The position numbers and the translations under genes were made by a program. A stretch of DNA of 64,000 bases from NCBI GenBank assembly GCA_036785705.1, contig JAWUZG010000084.1:15327501-15391500 (forward strand), written 5' to 3'. Below the pieces are notes generated by a model. The model did no database searches, was not told the DNA's origin, and saw only the letters and a program-made list of their open reading frames with translations. Shown here in pieces: positions 37,584 through 50,800 of the stretch; within the stretch, counting starts at the first letter, position 1; every line of letters starts with the position of its first letter. Origin of the DNA: Acanthornis magna. Lineage: Eukaryota > Chordata > Aves > Passeriformes > Acanthizidae.

Positions 37584-40500
37584 CTAGGATTTAAGAGATG
37601 TGGCATTAGGAACACATCAAACATTATCTGCAATCACATTTTAAATGTGTCCCTGAAGAAAGCAAGGAGCAAGGAGTTACTTTCCTCATGTGAGGAAAAA
37701 CTGCAGACTGAATCAAGGACAAAGGCGGTGTAACAAAATAGCACTTTACCAAGGGAGACCTCCAAAGTTAAGATCACTGTTAGGACAAATGAAAAAATTC
37801 AAATACCAGTGGGCAAATCACAGAACCATTTAGGCTGGAAAAGACCTTTAAGATCTTTGTGTCTTTGAACTGATGCTGATACAGTTGGGATTCAACAAAA
37901 GTGTACACATGTGGTCGTTTCAGCATAGAATTGTTAACCCGGGAACTTACGACAGAACTAACATAAATGACCGTAATATAAATCAGATATGTGCATTATT
38001 GTTTTTCCTGGCTTGGGACTTTGGGATGTGTGACACAAAACACTAAGAAAAATATTCTTATTAGAATATTTATCATTAGTAATAGCATAGTGTATTGTTG
38101 CATAATTCTATATGATGTTTAATAAGAGAGACTTTGTATTTTTACAGAACCTGCAGCATTCTCCAGGAAAATGACACAATTTAAATTCTCCGGAAGAGAC
38201 TAAGAACAATTTCTTATTAAAGGCCAACACCTGCACTTCAAATGGAGGCAATTTTGAGCAAAAGACATGAAGTATTTCAGTGGCACATACAATGAGAAAT
38301 AGGAACAGTATATTTCAAACTGTGCACCTGAAAGTAAAAACAAGGTATGAAGAAATGTGGAGTATTTAATACTGAAAATGTTATTGTCAAATATTCCAAA
38401 GGCATGCATTCTGTGTATCTTCAGGGTTACCTTCTTATTAATAAGCATTCATATTAAAAAGATTCAGGTTTTGTAGGAGTAGTAACTTCCCTATAAAACT
38501 ACCAATAATTATGGTGTGTCCTTGCAATAATACTGTTCAACTCAAAACAAAGACATGTTGAAAGACTCTTAGTGAAAAATACACATTTAGAATTTTTTCT
38601 CTGTTCTAAATCAGTACTGTACTCCCTTCATTGATTTCCGAAAATGCTCCATAATACCAAATATTATATGAAAACTGATGTGGAAAGATGAAGGGGAAAG
38701 ACCCATTTTTACAAAGAGGCATTAAACAACTAGAAATAAGAGTATCAAGATTAATAATTTTAGAATTTAATAGAATTGATTCACTTAATGGAACTCTATT
38801 TGGCCACAACTTTGGAAGAAATGCTAGAAGCTACTTTATTGACATGATAGCTGAGAAAACAGTCATGGATTAATAAAAGCAACGTCGTTAAGAAAATTGT
38901 TCACAGAGCTTTATAAATTTGTAAAGGAAGTTTTGAAATGCAATGTATCAACATGTAATGTTTCAGAATTAAGATACCTCAAAACAAAAGATCCACACCA
39001 ACAAAATCACTGAGGATTTGGGGCTGGTGAATGAGACAAGAATAGGAAAACATATTAAAAAAGCAACAGACAAAATCATGCAGCAGGTCTGAAATTCATG
39101 GTATTGATAAAATGCTTACCTTTTCAGGACACCCAAAGGCACTATAAAAACATGGCACTGGGGCAGTAGGACAATCATTGTCATAATGGTTAGGCATCTG
39201 AAACAAATCAGATTTGATATTACTTTTTCATCAAGAGCATCCTCTTATAACATCCAAAAAGGATGTAGCTGAATGGATTCTGAACAGGTACCTGAAGTCA
39301 GACCAGTTTATGCCTACATAATTTCACAAGGGAATATGGAAGCTCAATCCTGTTTTTCAGAGTATTTGTGCAATTTGACAGATCATTCTTCATTTTAACC
39401 CAGGCCATCAATATAGTTGCCATCCCAAATAAAATAAAATAACATTTATCATTTTCCTGCCAATGAAGTTATTATTGAAGAAATAATAATGGCTATTACA
39501 ATAGTAATGGACAAGCAGAATTTCAGCCAGCCTCTGCAGTTTGATAGTGAAGTTCCTTATAGCTACTCTCCAACAGTGGCTTTCCAGTACAAACACTCTC
39601 CCTCTGTGCCCAAATCAAAGCCTCCTCTTGTAATGTCAGCCATAACCACTGGCAGTTGTTATTATCTTTTAAGCTCAAGATCAAGGACATGCAGCATGGT
39701 CCTTGTCAAGAAGCAGCACAGCTGAACCAAGTGATGTGCAGCCAAAATCCTACAGAGGTTTACCAGATTGCAACTGCAAGCTGAAGCCGCATTTAGGGGA
39801 GCATCAACACCTGCACTGGACATTTTCAGAGAGAGGCAGGTAGTGATTTATTAGCTAGTAGACAAACGGTATCTCCAAGTTTAATTTCAGATTAAAGAAG
39901 CAATGTAAATACAAAACATCTGACCCAGAATAGACGGAGACAAAGGGAATCTCTTACCTGCTCTCTGATGAGCACTGTGTTGCAGTATTCACAAAATACA
40001 TTGGCAAGTGGGCAGGTTTGGTCATGCAGCTTATGGATCAAACAGAGAAAAGAAAGGAAAGAAAGCATCACTAAAGTTACCCAATTTAAGAGAGAGCTAA
40101 TCACTCTTCATCAGACAATAGATTTTTATTTATATTTCAAATTTTGCATTTAGCTGTATACAACTGTGAAATGAAGACAATCCCTTTACCCTGAACAGTA
40201 TGTTTTCTATTACTGTTTTTTCCTGGATTTATACAAGAGATTCATAAAATTGCAGATATTTTATTTCCTAAAGCTCCTAAGAAGTCTGAATTTAACCAGA
40301 AGTTTTAAAAATTCATGTTCAATTGTATTTGAACTATATGAAAGCTTTTGTTTGTTTGTTATTTGTATTGTAGGACAATATATGAGGTATGTTTGACTGA
40401 CAATTCACAATATCAGTATCATGACATTTAATAGTCCTTCAGATAAAACACATCCATATAGAGATAAAGAAATGGTAACAGCAAAAGGAAAGTATTATCC

Positions 40501-43500
40501 TCAGTATTGCCCAAGCGAAAAATGCAGAGTCAGAATAATTCAGAAATTATCTTGGTCTTGTGTGGTAGCAGATATCCCCAGAAGATTGATCTCCTGATAC
40601 ATCCTCTGTCCCAGGCACAAAAACTGCAAATGTAAATACTGCTCTTTGTATTCTATTGGCAGTAGATACTGGCCTGTCTGATGGTAAGGTCAGAAATCAA
40701 TGGTTCTTACACAAGTCCACAAGTCTCCTCACACTGCAAAGTTCCCAGTAAGTTTGTATTTGACAATCTCTCTCCAGCTTTTGCCTGTTCTAGGCTCATG
40801 TCCTGAGTTTGTAGCTTTTCATGTGTGCAGCAGCACAAAGAGTCCTTCTAGACCAAAACTTTTGTTTTTGTGTTTTTTTTTTTTTAACTGATGTTCCCTT
40901 TACAAGCAAACCCATTGAATGCAAGTTGACAAACTGAGACTCCTGCTAAGTACCTCTTTATCTTCATAGGCCATGGATGTGGCACAGTTTGGGCAACACA
41001 CTTGACGCCTTGGACACTCCTGGGTCATGTGCTCTTTCAGATAGTTCTTTGGGAAGGTTCCTTGGCACTGTGGGCATTCCACAGTGGAAAAATCACACTG
41101 CAGCTGGTGGTCCTGCAGAAGGGAAGAAGAGGGATTTGATACTACAAACAAGAATTATCATCTCATCCATTTTCAAGAGAAAGCACAATACAAGACACAG
41201 AAATCACAATCTTTCCTTCACGCAAGGAAACCCTTATACGCTTATGCTGACTCTACCAACAGCCTGTTTCTGTCCCATTACTAAGGTCAGGGTTTCATGT
41301 ATTCAGAGCTTTAAGAAAGCTCTCAGTAAAAATTTAGTTTTATATTTATCCTTTTAACTGCATATATTATTTTCCAAAATAATTATTTCAACTAACATAT
41401 GTAGCTACTTTGAGGGAATATTAAACTGACTTTAAGAAACTTGTGTGAAGTACAGCTATAGCTGATCAAAAGACATACATGAATAATCCTCAACAGAACG
41501 CTGCATTAATACAACGGTCATGCACTATGATGTTCACTTGCGAGTCACCTAACTACAATTAAAGACTCATCAAAGAACCAATACGTGTAGCTGTAGTCTT
41601 GAAAGAAAAATGCAGTGAATCAGCATAAATGAGTACCAGGCATGCCCATCTATTTAAGTTATTCTGAATTTTTACTTGTCTATGAAAACAAACTTCTATA
41701 TTTTCAAAAGTAATTCTCACCTCTAAGTGCCTGAGCTCCATCTTCATACTGCAGCCCTTGTTGGGACACTTAACCATTAATGAAAGGATTTCCCGTTTGG
41801 CAAAGTTGTCAGGAAAAAGCTGATTTTCAAGCAGAATTTCATTGTCTACAGGACATTTGTGACCTGCATCTCTACAAAGCAGAAAAAGAAGGAAAGACAT
41901 CCAATATTACTGACAGATTTCCAAGCCCTTAATTTAAAATATTTTTACACCAGCAAGACATTAGTGGCCAAATAATAACAGAGTAAGATCTTTGAAAACA
42001 ATGGTATTTATGTGGCAAGTACCACAAAGTAGGAAATGTATTTCAGAGAAACTGAAAACACACAGTTTCACTGGAGGTGGCATGACTAGGGTTCCACTTT
42101 TCTAACTCAAATACAATTTATTTGTACAAATACCATGTTAAGTACTCTGGAAACAAACTTAAGGAAGATGTAAAGACACTATAAAAAGTTACAGTCCCGT
42201 TTCTGTAAGTACTTCACATAGCTCAAACATCAAAGAATACTTCACACACTACTTCAAAACAATTCTTCAAACTTTCATGGATCTCCTCTCATTTCTTTCT
42301 CACTTTATAAACAGCCAAGGTGATCACAGCTGAGAAAAAAAAAGCAACACTGTCTTTTTTTCCAGATTCACTTCATTTGTTTGGCATTACTTCATGCATA
42401 GCTCAGTTTGCTGGTTTTGTTACACAACCATTTGATCAGTTGGTCATCCTTCAATTTGATTATACAGCAAACAAGGGTGAAAAACTCCACACACAATAAT
42501 TGTTAGAAACTATGAAAATTACACTGGGTTTGGAAGTGGGTGTTGCACCTGAAGCCATTTTAACAGCAAAAAGACTGGAAGTCAGCTTTAACTGGCAAAG
42601 GTTTGGAATCTGATGAACATGGATGCATGCAAACAGCACAAGGGAACTAACAGCCTGTTCCAGTTCATCAGGTTCTGTCTACTTGCATTTACATACAAAA
42701 ATCATTAGAAATGAAGTAAAAAGGGGGATCACCTCTATCAAATTTTCCAGTATCACCTCATTCTGAAAGCTGTAGGCCAACATATTGATTCACAATTAAG
42801 TAATGCAGTTAAAGAGGCATGAGGGATCAAAGCTCCTGAGATGAAGTGCTAATGGAAACAGCAATAAAATGGAAAAATACATGGGGCGGAAAAATGTCAG
42901 AGAGCACTTGTGGTGCAAGGATCAAAGGCCAGATCATTGTCACTGCCTGCAAGCACAAGGGAAGTAGAACCTAGCGGGCTGTGGAGACCAGGAGGGAATT
43001 TATGTTCTTTGATGGAAAAGGAAATAATTGCTCAGCAGCTCCATCAGCAACGCTGCTAGAGGAAGTGGATGTAAAGTTGCGACTTCAAAAAGAGGCAATG
43101 AACTTCCTTTCACAGGTTCTGTTCACACAGCAAGCTCAGCACATGCCTGAGAGTCATACTCCTAAGCAACTGGAAGAAAAAAACCATCTAGCTTGGCTTG
43201 TTTCAGAGCTCCCTGAGCTATGATCAGTGTGCTGATCTTTGTCAAAAGCCAGAAATGTTCCCTCACCTCACTACCTGGCGGAAATCAGTTTTCATAGGTA
43301 TAACTTGGTTAAAACACCCTGTTTAGTGGAGCATAAGGATTGCTCAGTAGGTCTGCTGATAAGACAGCAGCTTTATTTCTACAAAGAAAAGCTAATCACG
43401 TGTAAGAGCAGCCAACAACAGAATAATTTGAAATAATGATTACCAAATCCCCAGTTTAAATAACCAGCAGACAAAGGGCAAAATAAGAATAAATTGCAAT

Positions 43501-46500
43501 TTTCCAAAGTAGGAAAGTATAGTAAGGAAAGAGCAATAGCTCACTGTAGTATATTAAACAGGCTTCAAATATTATTTACAAGGATCAGGATTGTGTTTAA
43601 AACACAGTTCAGATCCATCTACAGACAAAGATGTTGCTATACATTTCCTGTGACAGAACTGAGTTTATGCACCTTGGTTCTAACTTACATTACAATGAAG
43701 GCTTTCCTGTGCTGGAATTATTTATCACATTGCACTCTGCCACTCACAACAGTACCTGTGAAACAACAGCCATCTTCTACAAAGTACAATGAATATTCCT
43801 GCAATTTCCCTTGAGTTTAAAATATAGGTTTCAAGAGTAAAGCCAAAATAATTTTGTTTGAAGGATTTTAACATGATTTTAACAACTGAGTAGTTTAGCC
43901 GAGAAGCTGAGACAGTTGGCAGAGACTTTAACTGCAGCCATTCCAGCACCCAAAACATTCCCTGCTGCCCCTTGTCACCTCACAACTCTGTTTTCCAATA
44001 AACAGAGCTTCTGATGTTTGGCAAGCTCTACTACAAACCCTAAGTCAGCTTTGCCCTAAGATACAGGAGAAGACTGGAGTGAAATTGAATTAGTTACTGC
44101 ACTTGAAGTTAGTTTTTTAAAAATTTCTAATAATGTATTCTGTTGACAGTAACATTTGTAAACTTATTTGTAGTTACTTAGGTAGATAAGCTTCTCCACT
44201 TCCATGACTTATAGCACTTCAAAGCACTTCAGATCGCTTTATTAAAAAAGCTGCCAAGACTTCCTGGGAGGCAAACATTTACTGTGATCAAATATCATCT
44301 AAGCATGTCCTTCACACTCTAAGATTGAAGAGTCCAGTTTTTAAAAGGTTTTCAAAATTTTTTTTCTAGTTGCAGCCAAAACTTCTTCAACATGAACAAC
44401 TACAATTGCTTGTGTAAGTCACAAGAAATGATTACTCAAAAAAAAAGCTTCTCCATCCTTCATAATTTAAATTCCTTAACTTCTGTGTTCACTTGAGTTA
44501 AGACAGTAGGGAAATGAGGAATAAACAGAAGCAATTTTCCCTGATCAAATGAAGGCTGTGACAATCACTTAGTGACAAAACCACTACTTAGAAAATGTAA
44601 AATATCACTTCCATTTTCATTTTAGTTCTGTAGAAGCTTCTCAATAGCACAATCAATCTGGTACTGTAGACAGTACATACTCCAAATCGATATTGTACTG
44701 TAGACACTACATAATCCAAATCAATAGTTTGATCCATGGACACCAATTAAGCATGCAGTTCAGCCCTTCAGGGATTCAGAGAGGTCTGGCACTTCAAGCT
44801 GTCCTCTCTGCTTCCACAAGCATTTACTCAAACTGTGCTCCAAAGACAGATTTCAGTGGGGAATGAGGGAAAACTTTTACCATCAATGAAATATGTGAAA
44901 TATTAGAGTGATGGTCTACTGTCTCGAAAGAAAAAAATGCTTTCCACCTGTGTTTAGTATTCACTGAAACAGTCATCATTATTCACAGAAATGAAGTAAA
45001 ATAGGGAAAGGCTATAAAAGAAGCAAAAGCTTCTGGTCATTGAAACTGTAGACCTAAAACTTTGAGCAGAGGAAATGCTCTGTTACTTTAAAAAGGAAGA
45101 GAAACAATTTCCCATGCTTGGGGTTTAAGAAGGAAGTTTCTCTACCTGTTCTGAGCTTGGGTTCACCACAGTTTCTCACTCAGTATTGCTGTAAATTCTA
45201 ACCAATTACTGTAACTGTGCAGCTCACCAGCAGAAACATAAAGATTAAAAGAACAAGAACACCTTAGCTCTTAAAGATCTGAAAGACTGGGAATGAGACA
45301 CCCATTTCTGGTAATTTTTAGTAATTTTCCCCAGTTTTCAACCTAGGAATTCTGTTGTCTTTGGTGAGTAGATATTTCTAAAGCTCACTATATTTGAGTA
45401 GTAATTTACCTTCAGAATTTATAGACATCATAATCCCATGAGAAGGTTTAAAGTTTTATTTTCTTTCTCACAGAAACACCCAAGTTAAAGAAGAGTATGA
45501 AACTGCTACTGCCAACAAACAGAGCAAGCTCATACAAAACAAGTAAGGAATTCCAAAACTAAATGCCCTTTATCACTACAACTGCCTTCTAATGCTTACA
45601 AGCATGCATGAAATTATGTACATTAACCTCTTGAAAGAATTTAGGTTGGAATGTGCAAAGCAAAGGCCAGAAACTGAAGCCAGCTCCTTGTGCCAAGGGA
45701 ACTGGATTACAGTCAAAGCTGACAGTTTCACTTTTGGGGTTATTTGCCTTCTTCCATGCACCTGGATAACATGAATACCATTGAGTGATGCAGTTGGAGA
45801 AAACCTGATGTACTTTGCTCACAGAAATAGGAAGGCAATGAATAAGGCAAGGGACTAAGGGAACAGGGGATCTCATGGCATAGTTTGTGGAGAACTGAAT
45901 ATCTCTCAGCAGCTTCTGCAGAATCACTCCTCAGGGGTGAACACTGGTGGTGTTCTGCATTTTCTGGATCCTTTTCTCAGAATGAAGAATTGATGAAACT
46001 GATGTTAACAAGAACTGTGCTGTAAATACACACAAACTTCTACGCTGGCTAGAAAGAATTCGATATTCTAAGAATGCAGAACTAAATTTGTCTTCTCATT
46101 CTTGGCTCCAACATTTCCTTCCTTGCTCTGAAAGGGATGCCATGAAAAAATACAGCAGCATATGCTACAGCAGCGACAGAATCCCAGAATCATTCAGATG
46201 GAACAGATCATTGAATAGAACCTTTGACTGACTGATCACCACCTTGTCAACTAGAGCATGGCACTAAGTGCCATGTCCAGTCATTTCCTGAACACCACCA
46301 GGGATGGTGCCTCCATCACCCCTCTGGGCAGCCCATTCCAATGCTTAACAACCCTTTCCATGGAGAAATTCTTCCTGAGAATTTATGTAGCTGAAACTAC
46401 AGAGAAGCCCACAAAACACACAAAATACTGTATTCAGAGAACATCATCGCTGGCATACTGTTCATTTAGTGAGCTACAAATGATGGACAGTGAAGAAAAA

Positions 46501-47780
46501 GAAATGGAATAGAACTATGGATAAATGGTATGGAAAACCAATCAAGAAATCACTGTCCATTTTGCATGCTAAAAATAAATGCCAGGGAAAAACACAGTAC
46601 CATTGAAGACAGTTTCATGATCTTTACAAAAAAGTGTGCAAAGTAAGATTGAAAAAGTGCCAATTCTACATACGGGTCTCAGAATTAAATATAAAAATTT
46701 CTACCAAAGTGACATTTGAGCTAAGTGAGCAATTGCTAAGAAAAAAATTGGGCTTATGTTGAGAAGGACAAATCTTACAGCATAATATCTATCAATGTAA
46801 TCTGATACTCATTGACACATGTGGGACACTGATGACTTCATTCCAGGTTTAAGGGAAGTACTCTCTACAAGGTACTCTCTGCCCTTTCTTGCTCTTTCAA
46901 TCATCCGTTTTTATAAGCTCAGCCTGCTCTTGCCTTCATATCTTATTCCCACTCCCTCATATGCCTCCTGGTTTCCTCTCTCAATGCTTTGTTCAAGACT
47001 ACTCCCTCATCACATTCTCTCTTCCAGCTCAACGAGGAAACAGCTAATTTCAAGAGAAGAATTGAAAGCATGAACTGCCTTATCTGCACCAAGATCATGT
47101 TGTCTGTAGGTTGCTGTAGAGAGAAACAATCCTAGGCAAAAGACAGGTTTTACAATCCTGGGCTGGAAAATGGAATTCATTTGGGGAATCTGTCTACTTT
47201 TTTTTTTAAATATTTAATTATTTGAAGTTCAATCAATTTTTTAGATTCATATATTTGTATAAATGGCAAAATATCTAAAGCTCATAAAACCCCCAAACTT
47301 GTGACATTCTGGCTATACATAGTGTTTATTAGAAAGCACCTTTAATGAATAACAAATTTCCAGAGTTCTATTAACACTCACTGGTAATGTACCTCGGGCA
47401 GCTCTCTTCAGTCCAAATTGACCTTAAACTACTCTGGTACATGAATTATCTTCTTAAAAGCAGCTTCCATCACTTTTCCTTTACCTTATTGACTTGACAA
47501 TGCAGCCTTTGCAGAAACGGTGGCCACACGGTGTCTGCACTGCTTCCCGGAGAGCCATCAAACAGATTGGACATTCATATTTACTTTCCAAGGGCGGATC
47601 AAACTCCACGTCATATCCTTGCGTCTCTTCCGTGAAGGAGCTCGGCGTGTTGCCAGTGCTGCTGCCCATGCTGGAGCTCTCCTCCTTGGCCCCGGCGCTG
47701 CAGGCGCTGGCCATGGCCGCACAGCAGCCGCTCTCCACCTCTCGGGCTCCACAGCTGCTGTCACTGTGCAGCAAGCTCAT
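36702..47780 (-). CDS. TRAF6: TRAF6, complete coding span of six exons
   Basis: TRAF6 is the RING E3 ubiquitin ligase that, with Ubc13/Uev1A, builds K63-linked chains downstream of Toll/IL-1 receptors, CD40 and RANK. Minus-strand exons 47780-47485, 41871-41721, 41112-40954, 40029-39958, 39197-39120 and 37583-36702 join in frame to 545 residues. Residues 70-108 form the RING (C70, C73, C85, H87, C90, C93, C105, D108), followed by TRAF-type zinc fingers, a coiled coil at about 312-370 and the MATH/TRAF-C domain from about 375 (YIWKIENF ... [15 protein letters not shown]). The start [11 protein letters not shown] matches the family N-terminus; an in-frame ATG at 47825-47823 lies upstream of the apparent splice acceptor. 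The human protein is 522 residues by memory; the extra length is an insertion before the coiled coil. Confidence 0.97.
37584..39119 (-). other. TRAF6: TRAF6 intron with a CR1 remnant
   Basis: The intron between coding exons 5 and 6 (donor gtaagc on the minus strand). It carries a short inverted CR1 3'-end remnant near 37817 and is otherwise AT-rich with nothing recognised. Confidence 0.8.
37817..37865 (-). mobile_element. CR1 LINE 3'-end remnant
   Basis: tcacagaaccatttaggctgg followed shortly by aaaagacctttaagatc matches the reverse complement of the CR1 3' terminus. Only about 50 bp is recognisable, and the terminal octamer repeat is degraded. Confidence 0.65.
39120..39197 (-). CDS. TRAF6: TRAF6 coding exon ([20 protein letters not shown]...)
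   Basis: A 78-bp, 26-codon phase-0 exon between gtttcag and AAG|gtaagc on the minus strand. It encodes part of the TRAF-type zinc-finger array, with cysteines in CPTAPVPC and FGCPEK. The spacing agrees with the family. Confidence 0.96.
39198..39957 (-). other. TRAF6: TRAF6 intron, 0.76 kb
   Basis: The intron between coding exons 4 and 5 (minus-strand donor gtaaga, acceptor gtttcag). Nothing recognised. Confidence 0.8.
39958..40029 (-). CDS. TRAF6: TRAF6 coding exon ([20 protein letters not shown]...)
   Basis: A 72-bp, 24-codon phase-0 exon between ccataag and CAG|gtaaga on the minus strand. It encodes a zinc-finger segment with the C-x6-C-x2-C arrangement [11 protein letters not shown] typical of TRAF6. 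Confidence 0.96.
40030..40953 (-). other. TRAF6: TRAF6 intron, 0.92 kb
   Basis: The intron between coding exons 3 and 4. AT-rich; holds a short T run near 40871-40885. No gene or named repeat. Confidence 0.8.
40954..41112 (-). CDS. TRAF6: TRAF6 coding exon ([20 protein letters not shown]...)
   Basis: A 159-bp, 53-codon exon between cttctgcag and GAG|gtactt on the minus strand. It encodes two TRAF-type zinc-finger units ([22 protein letters not shown]) ending in MAYEDKE. The donor is weak (gtactt) but the reading frame across the junction matches the family. Confidence 0.96.
41113..41720 (-). other. TRAF6: TRAF6 intron, 0.6 kb
   Basis: The intron between coding exons 2 and 3 (minus-strand donor gtgaga, acceptor cttctgcag). 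Nothing recognised. Confidence 0.8.
41721..41871 (-). CDS. TRAF6: TRAF6 coding exon ([20 protein letters not shown]...)
   Basis: A 151-bp exon between ctttgtag and GAG|gtgaga on the minus strand. Its first base completes the arginine codon of the RING exon; 50 codons follow. It supplies the last RING zinc ligands (C105, D108) and the first TRAF-type zinc finger ([16 protein letters not shown]). Confidence 0.96.
44661..44728. repeat. two-copy tandem duplication, 34-bp unit
   Basis: Positions 44661-44694 and 44695-44728 both begin gtactgtagaca/cacta-like sequence and match at 30 of 34 positions by direct comparison. It is a small local duplication in a TRAF6 intron. Confidence 0.8.
46177..46380 (-). 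mobile_element. CR1 LINE 3' fragment, inverted
   Basis: Starts with the reversed CR1 terminus (agaatcccagaatcattc). It then follows CR1 closely through ctagagcatggcactaagtg, cctgaacaccaccagggatg, gggcagcccattccaatgct and ggagaaattcttcctga. About 200 bp is kept; it is 5' truncated. The sequence type (gtgccatgtccagtcatttc) belongs to a different CR1 subfamily from the copy near 58 kb. Confidence 0.85.
47485..47780 (-). CDS. TRAF6: TRAF6 first coding exon: start codon and RING
   Basis: Start ATG at 47780-47778. 98 codons and two bases run to the donor AG|gtaaag. The N-terminal 50 residues are serine/acid-rich, followed by [20 protein letters not shown] and the RING core [20 protein letters not shown]. 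The exon appears to start at 47811 (acceptor ttgcag), leaving 31 bases of 5' UTR here. The RING half ends at SIR, with the split arginine completed in the next exon. Confidence 0.96.
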
Positions 47781-47811
47781 GGCAGCTGATCCGGTGCTGC
47801 ACAGCAGTGCA
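47781..47811 (-). other. TRAF6: TRAF6 5' UTR segment in exon 2
   Basis: Minus-strand sequence between the acceptor cctgttgcag and the ATG. The upstream in-frame ATG at 47825-47823 lies in the intron side of this acceptor and is not expected in the mature mRNA. Confidence 0.65.
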
Positions 47812-50800
47812 CTGCAACAGGGCAAAATGATGGGTTAATTTAAAATACTCCAAGGCCCTCCATCCCAGGCAATAACAAATTTATTTCCGACCAGAAACAC
47901 TGGAACGGTGTTGCAGAGCTGGTTCTACTCAAAAGCACTGGTTTTGTTTTGTCCCCATTATCTTTTTGTACTTATCTTGTGATGTGTAGGAAGGGACACT
48001 GCATCCTGTCAGCATAGTTCAGACACACACCCCCTTCTGTAATCTCTTTCATCTGACTATCTTATTTCTATAGAAAGAGGAATCCTTTTTGTCCTTGCTA
48101 TGTCTGCTGAAGATGTTTCTTTACCCCTTCCGTATTATTTACTTCTAAGGCATTCAAATAGGCTTGGCATGAAAAAACGCTATATAGAATCAAGTTTTAT
48201 TGGAATACAACAGCTCAATTCCGTATTTTCCTTGCAGTGTAGATATGTTATTATATATTCTGTATAGAGCAATTCACAATATATATTTCAAATCAACTTA
48301 GCTTCAGGACCACAAATAAAATATAAAACCAAGCAGCTGCTGTGCTGAAAATGAAATTCAAATATACAGCACAGCTGATAACATTTTAGAACTGCCAATA
48401 GGACTTTAAATTGAGTAAGAAGCTACACAGGAGATAAGGATAATAATTCCACAGCTCAAAAGTTATCTACAAATTACTAGCACTCAGAGTTCTTGCTCTC
48501 CCTCTTCCAGGCTGGCTGGCAGGGAGGACAAGGGACATGATTGTAAGAACAGAAGATAAAAGTCACTTTTCCCTGAAGAGTGATGGACGTAGTAGTGGCA
48601 TACTAAAGCCTGCTTTTACAACACTCCTCAAAAGCAGGGTGAACTCACAGGTATGAAATAGAAAAGTGCTGGCATCCCCAAACAGATTGCTAATGTTTCT
48701 ACACTGAATGAGAGAACCTCGAAAAAAGGTCTAAACAACAAACACAAATTCTAAAGACCTAGAAACCTTCCTCTCCCTTGATTTTTAAAGGTTACATTAA
48801 TTTTCTTAGAATCTCACTGTGGTTAATTTTCTATAAATAACATTTCTTTGAAAAATAGAGATTATCACCAGGTGCAAAGCAGTATGAGTAGTCGGAGCAT
48901 TATGGAGCCAGGCATGCAAAACAAGCCCAATAAGCCCGGTTTGATAATCTTTTGCACAGCAGTATAGGCAAAAGTAGAGACTTTTGCAGTGTTCACCTAA
49001 TGAATTCACTGTAATACCACTATGTCATTTAAAATATATGAGGGATGGAAATCCAATCAAGTGATGAAGTGTAAGGATTGTTTATCTGCATCACTACTGC
49101 AGATGCTGGGAGCAGCAGAATGAATCAGATTACCTTGACCACAAGCTCACAAAACTGAAAATTTTCTTGCCTATATCAGAATTTGAATACCACAACTCAT
49201 TTTTACAAAATGTTAATGGGTAGGAGGAGGACATACAGGTAGATCTATTTGGGTACTTATTTTATGACACCTGAAGATTACATCAACAGAAATACTAATC
49301 AAGATTTACTGGAAATACACTCTGAACATGTGCAATATCACAGAAATGTGCTTTAGGCCATCTACATGATAAACAACTGGCAATACTGCCCATGCTAACG
49401 CTCTGTGAGCTACTTTTTCCAGCTATCCAGACCAAAAAAAGTAGATCTATCTGAACAAAAACAAAGTCACCATATTTTGGCCAGATATAGTTAGAACAAA
49501 CAAAACAGAACTTTTATTCTGTTGTGTAAATATGTGACTTTCCATCTTGTTGGGGTACACAGAGGTATGAGAAGTATCTGAAGTGCCGCATTCTTGACAT
49601 TTCCAAAATACCATTAAAGGTACAGAGCCTCAAAGCACAATCTGACAATTCTGAGTTGTACTGAACTGGTCAGCAATACTCACTTTCTGCAGAAATATCT
49701 CTAGAACAGAGCTGTCTGGAACTGCACCCAAATAGTGCTGCTCACTTCCACTCCTGTCTTCTACCCCAATGTATTGTTACCTACCACAATAGGCTTTGTA
49801 ACTGAGGCTCCTAAACACAACAGCAATACAAACTAAACACCAAGCACATTCTAAGCAGCTGCTTCAGCCATAGTCCAGACATGACCAGTTTAATCCCACA
49901 AAGGCAGCAGCTCCCCCAATGTCTTAGAATGGAAGCAGAAGAATCAATGCTTAGAAAGATGGTCTGTGACAGAGATTTTATTTTTTTTTTAGACTGCCAT
50001 CAGTAGATCTCTTCTCTCTGGAGGAAAAGCCCAGCTTGTGTCCATTGTTAAACTAACATAACTTATTTAACAACTGCTGCAGAGGATGATCAGTCCATGG
50101 GCCACATTTAATGAAAAAAACACAGGATCTAAATTGGGCCAATGGAGTGGGAATGTTGGTATGTAGGATATCAGAATCCATAGGCCAGCCTAGGACTGAA
50201 AAATTCATATTACTCTAAGCCACAGGGGTATATTTAGTGAGACTAAGAAAGGGAAGAGGAACATACATCCCTTTAGCAATGTCACAAAGGAATTCAGGAA
50301 GTTGCAAGAAGAAACATATATACAGCTTTACTCAAATTCAGCTGTCCCATTAATTGCAAAGAAGTGCGTGACTCTTCTCTTGGGCCATTCCTTGGAAAAA
50401 AAACCATACTATTTAAAATACTGTTCTTATAATGAAGAAACCAGGATCTGACTCAGTATAATCTCACTAGTTGAACACTGTGTAGATTAAGGTCTGTGCA
50501 AGCAGTGTTCTCTCTGCCCATTTAAATTGTTTCTACAGACATAGCAGCTATGGATATTCAGCTTACAGCAACAAAACTCCCGTAGCAGAGTCAGTTTAAT
50601 GAATGAGTCACTGCAATCAGTCAACATCCCAGTATCACACAAAAATCCCCTTATTCGGTGATATACTCCACTCCTACATGGAGCTTTTTATCTGCATATG
50701 ACCAAGTGGTTCACAAAAAAAGAAGTACAAGTATCTTTTTGAACTGGGAAATTCAGGCACAAAGAGGCAACTTAAACAAGGTGATTAATAGCCAGATTTA

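Larger units (their letters stand above)
41872..47484 (-). other. TRAF6: TRAF6 intron, 5.6 kb, with a CR1 fragment and a tandem duplication
   Basis: The intron between the RING exon (donor gtaaag) and the next exon. It contains a CR1 fragment at 46177-46380 and a 34-bp tandem duplication at 44661-44728. A plus-strand open frame at 42981-43223 has no recognisable content. Confidence 0.8.

Noticed and set aside
47494..47838. Plus-strand open frame of 114 codons over the TRAF6 RING exon
   Set aside because: It is the antisense shadow of the conserved TRAF6 exon; the minus-strand translation has all RING ligands.
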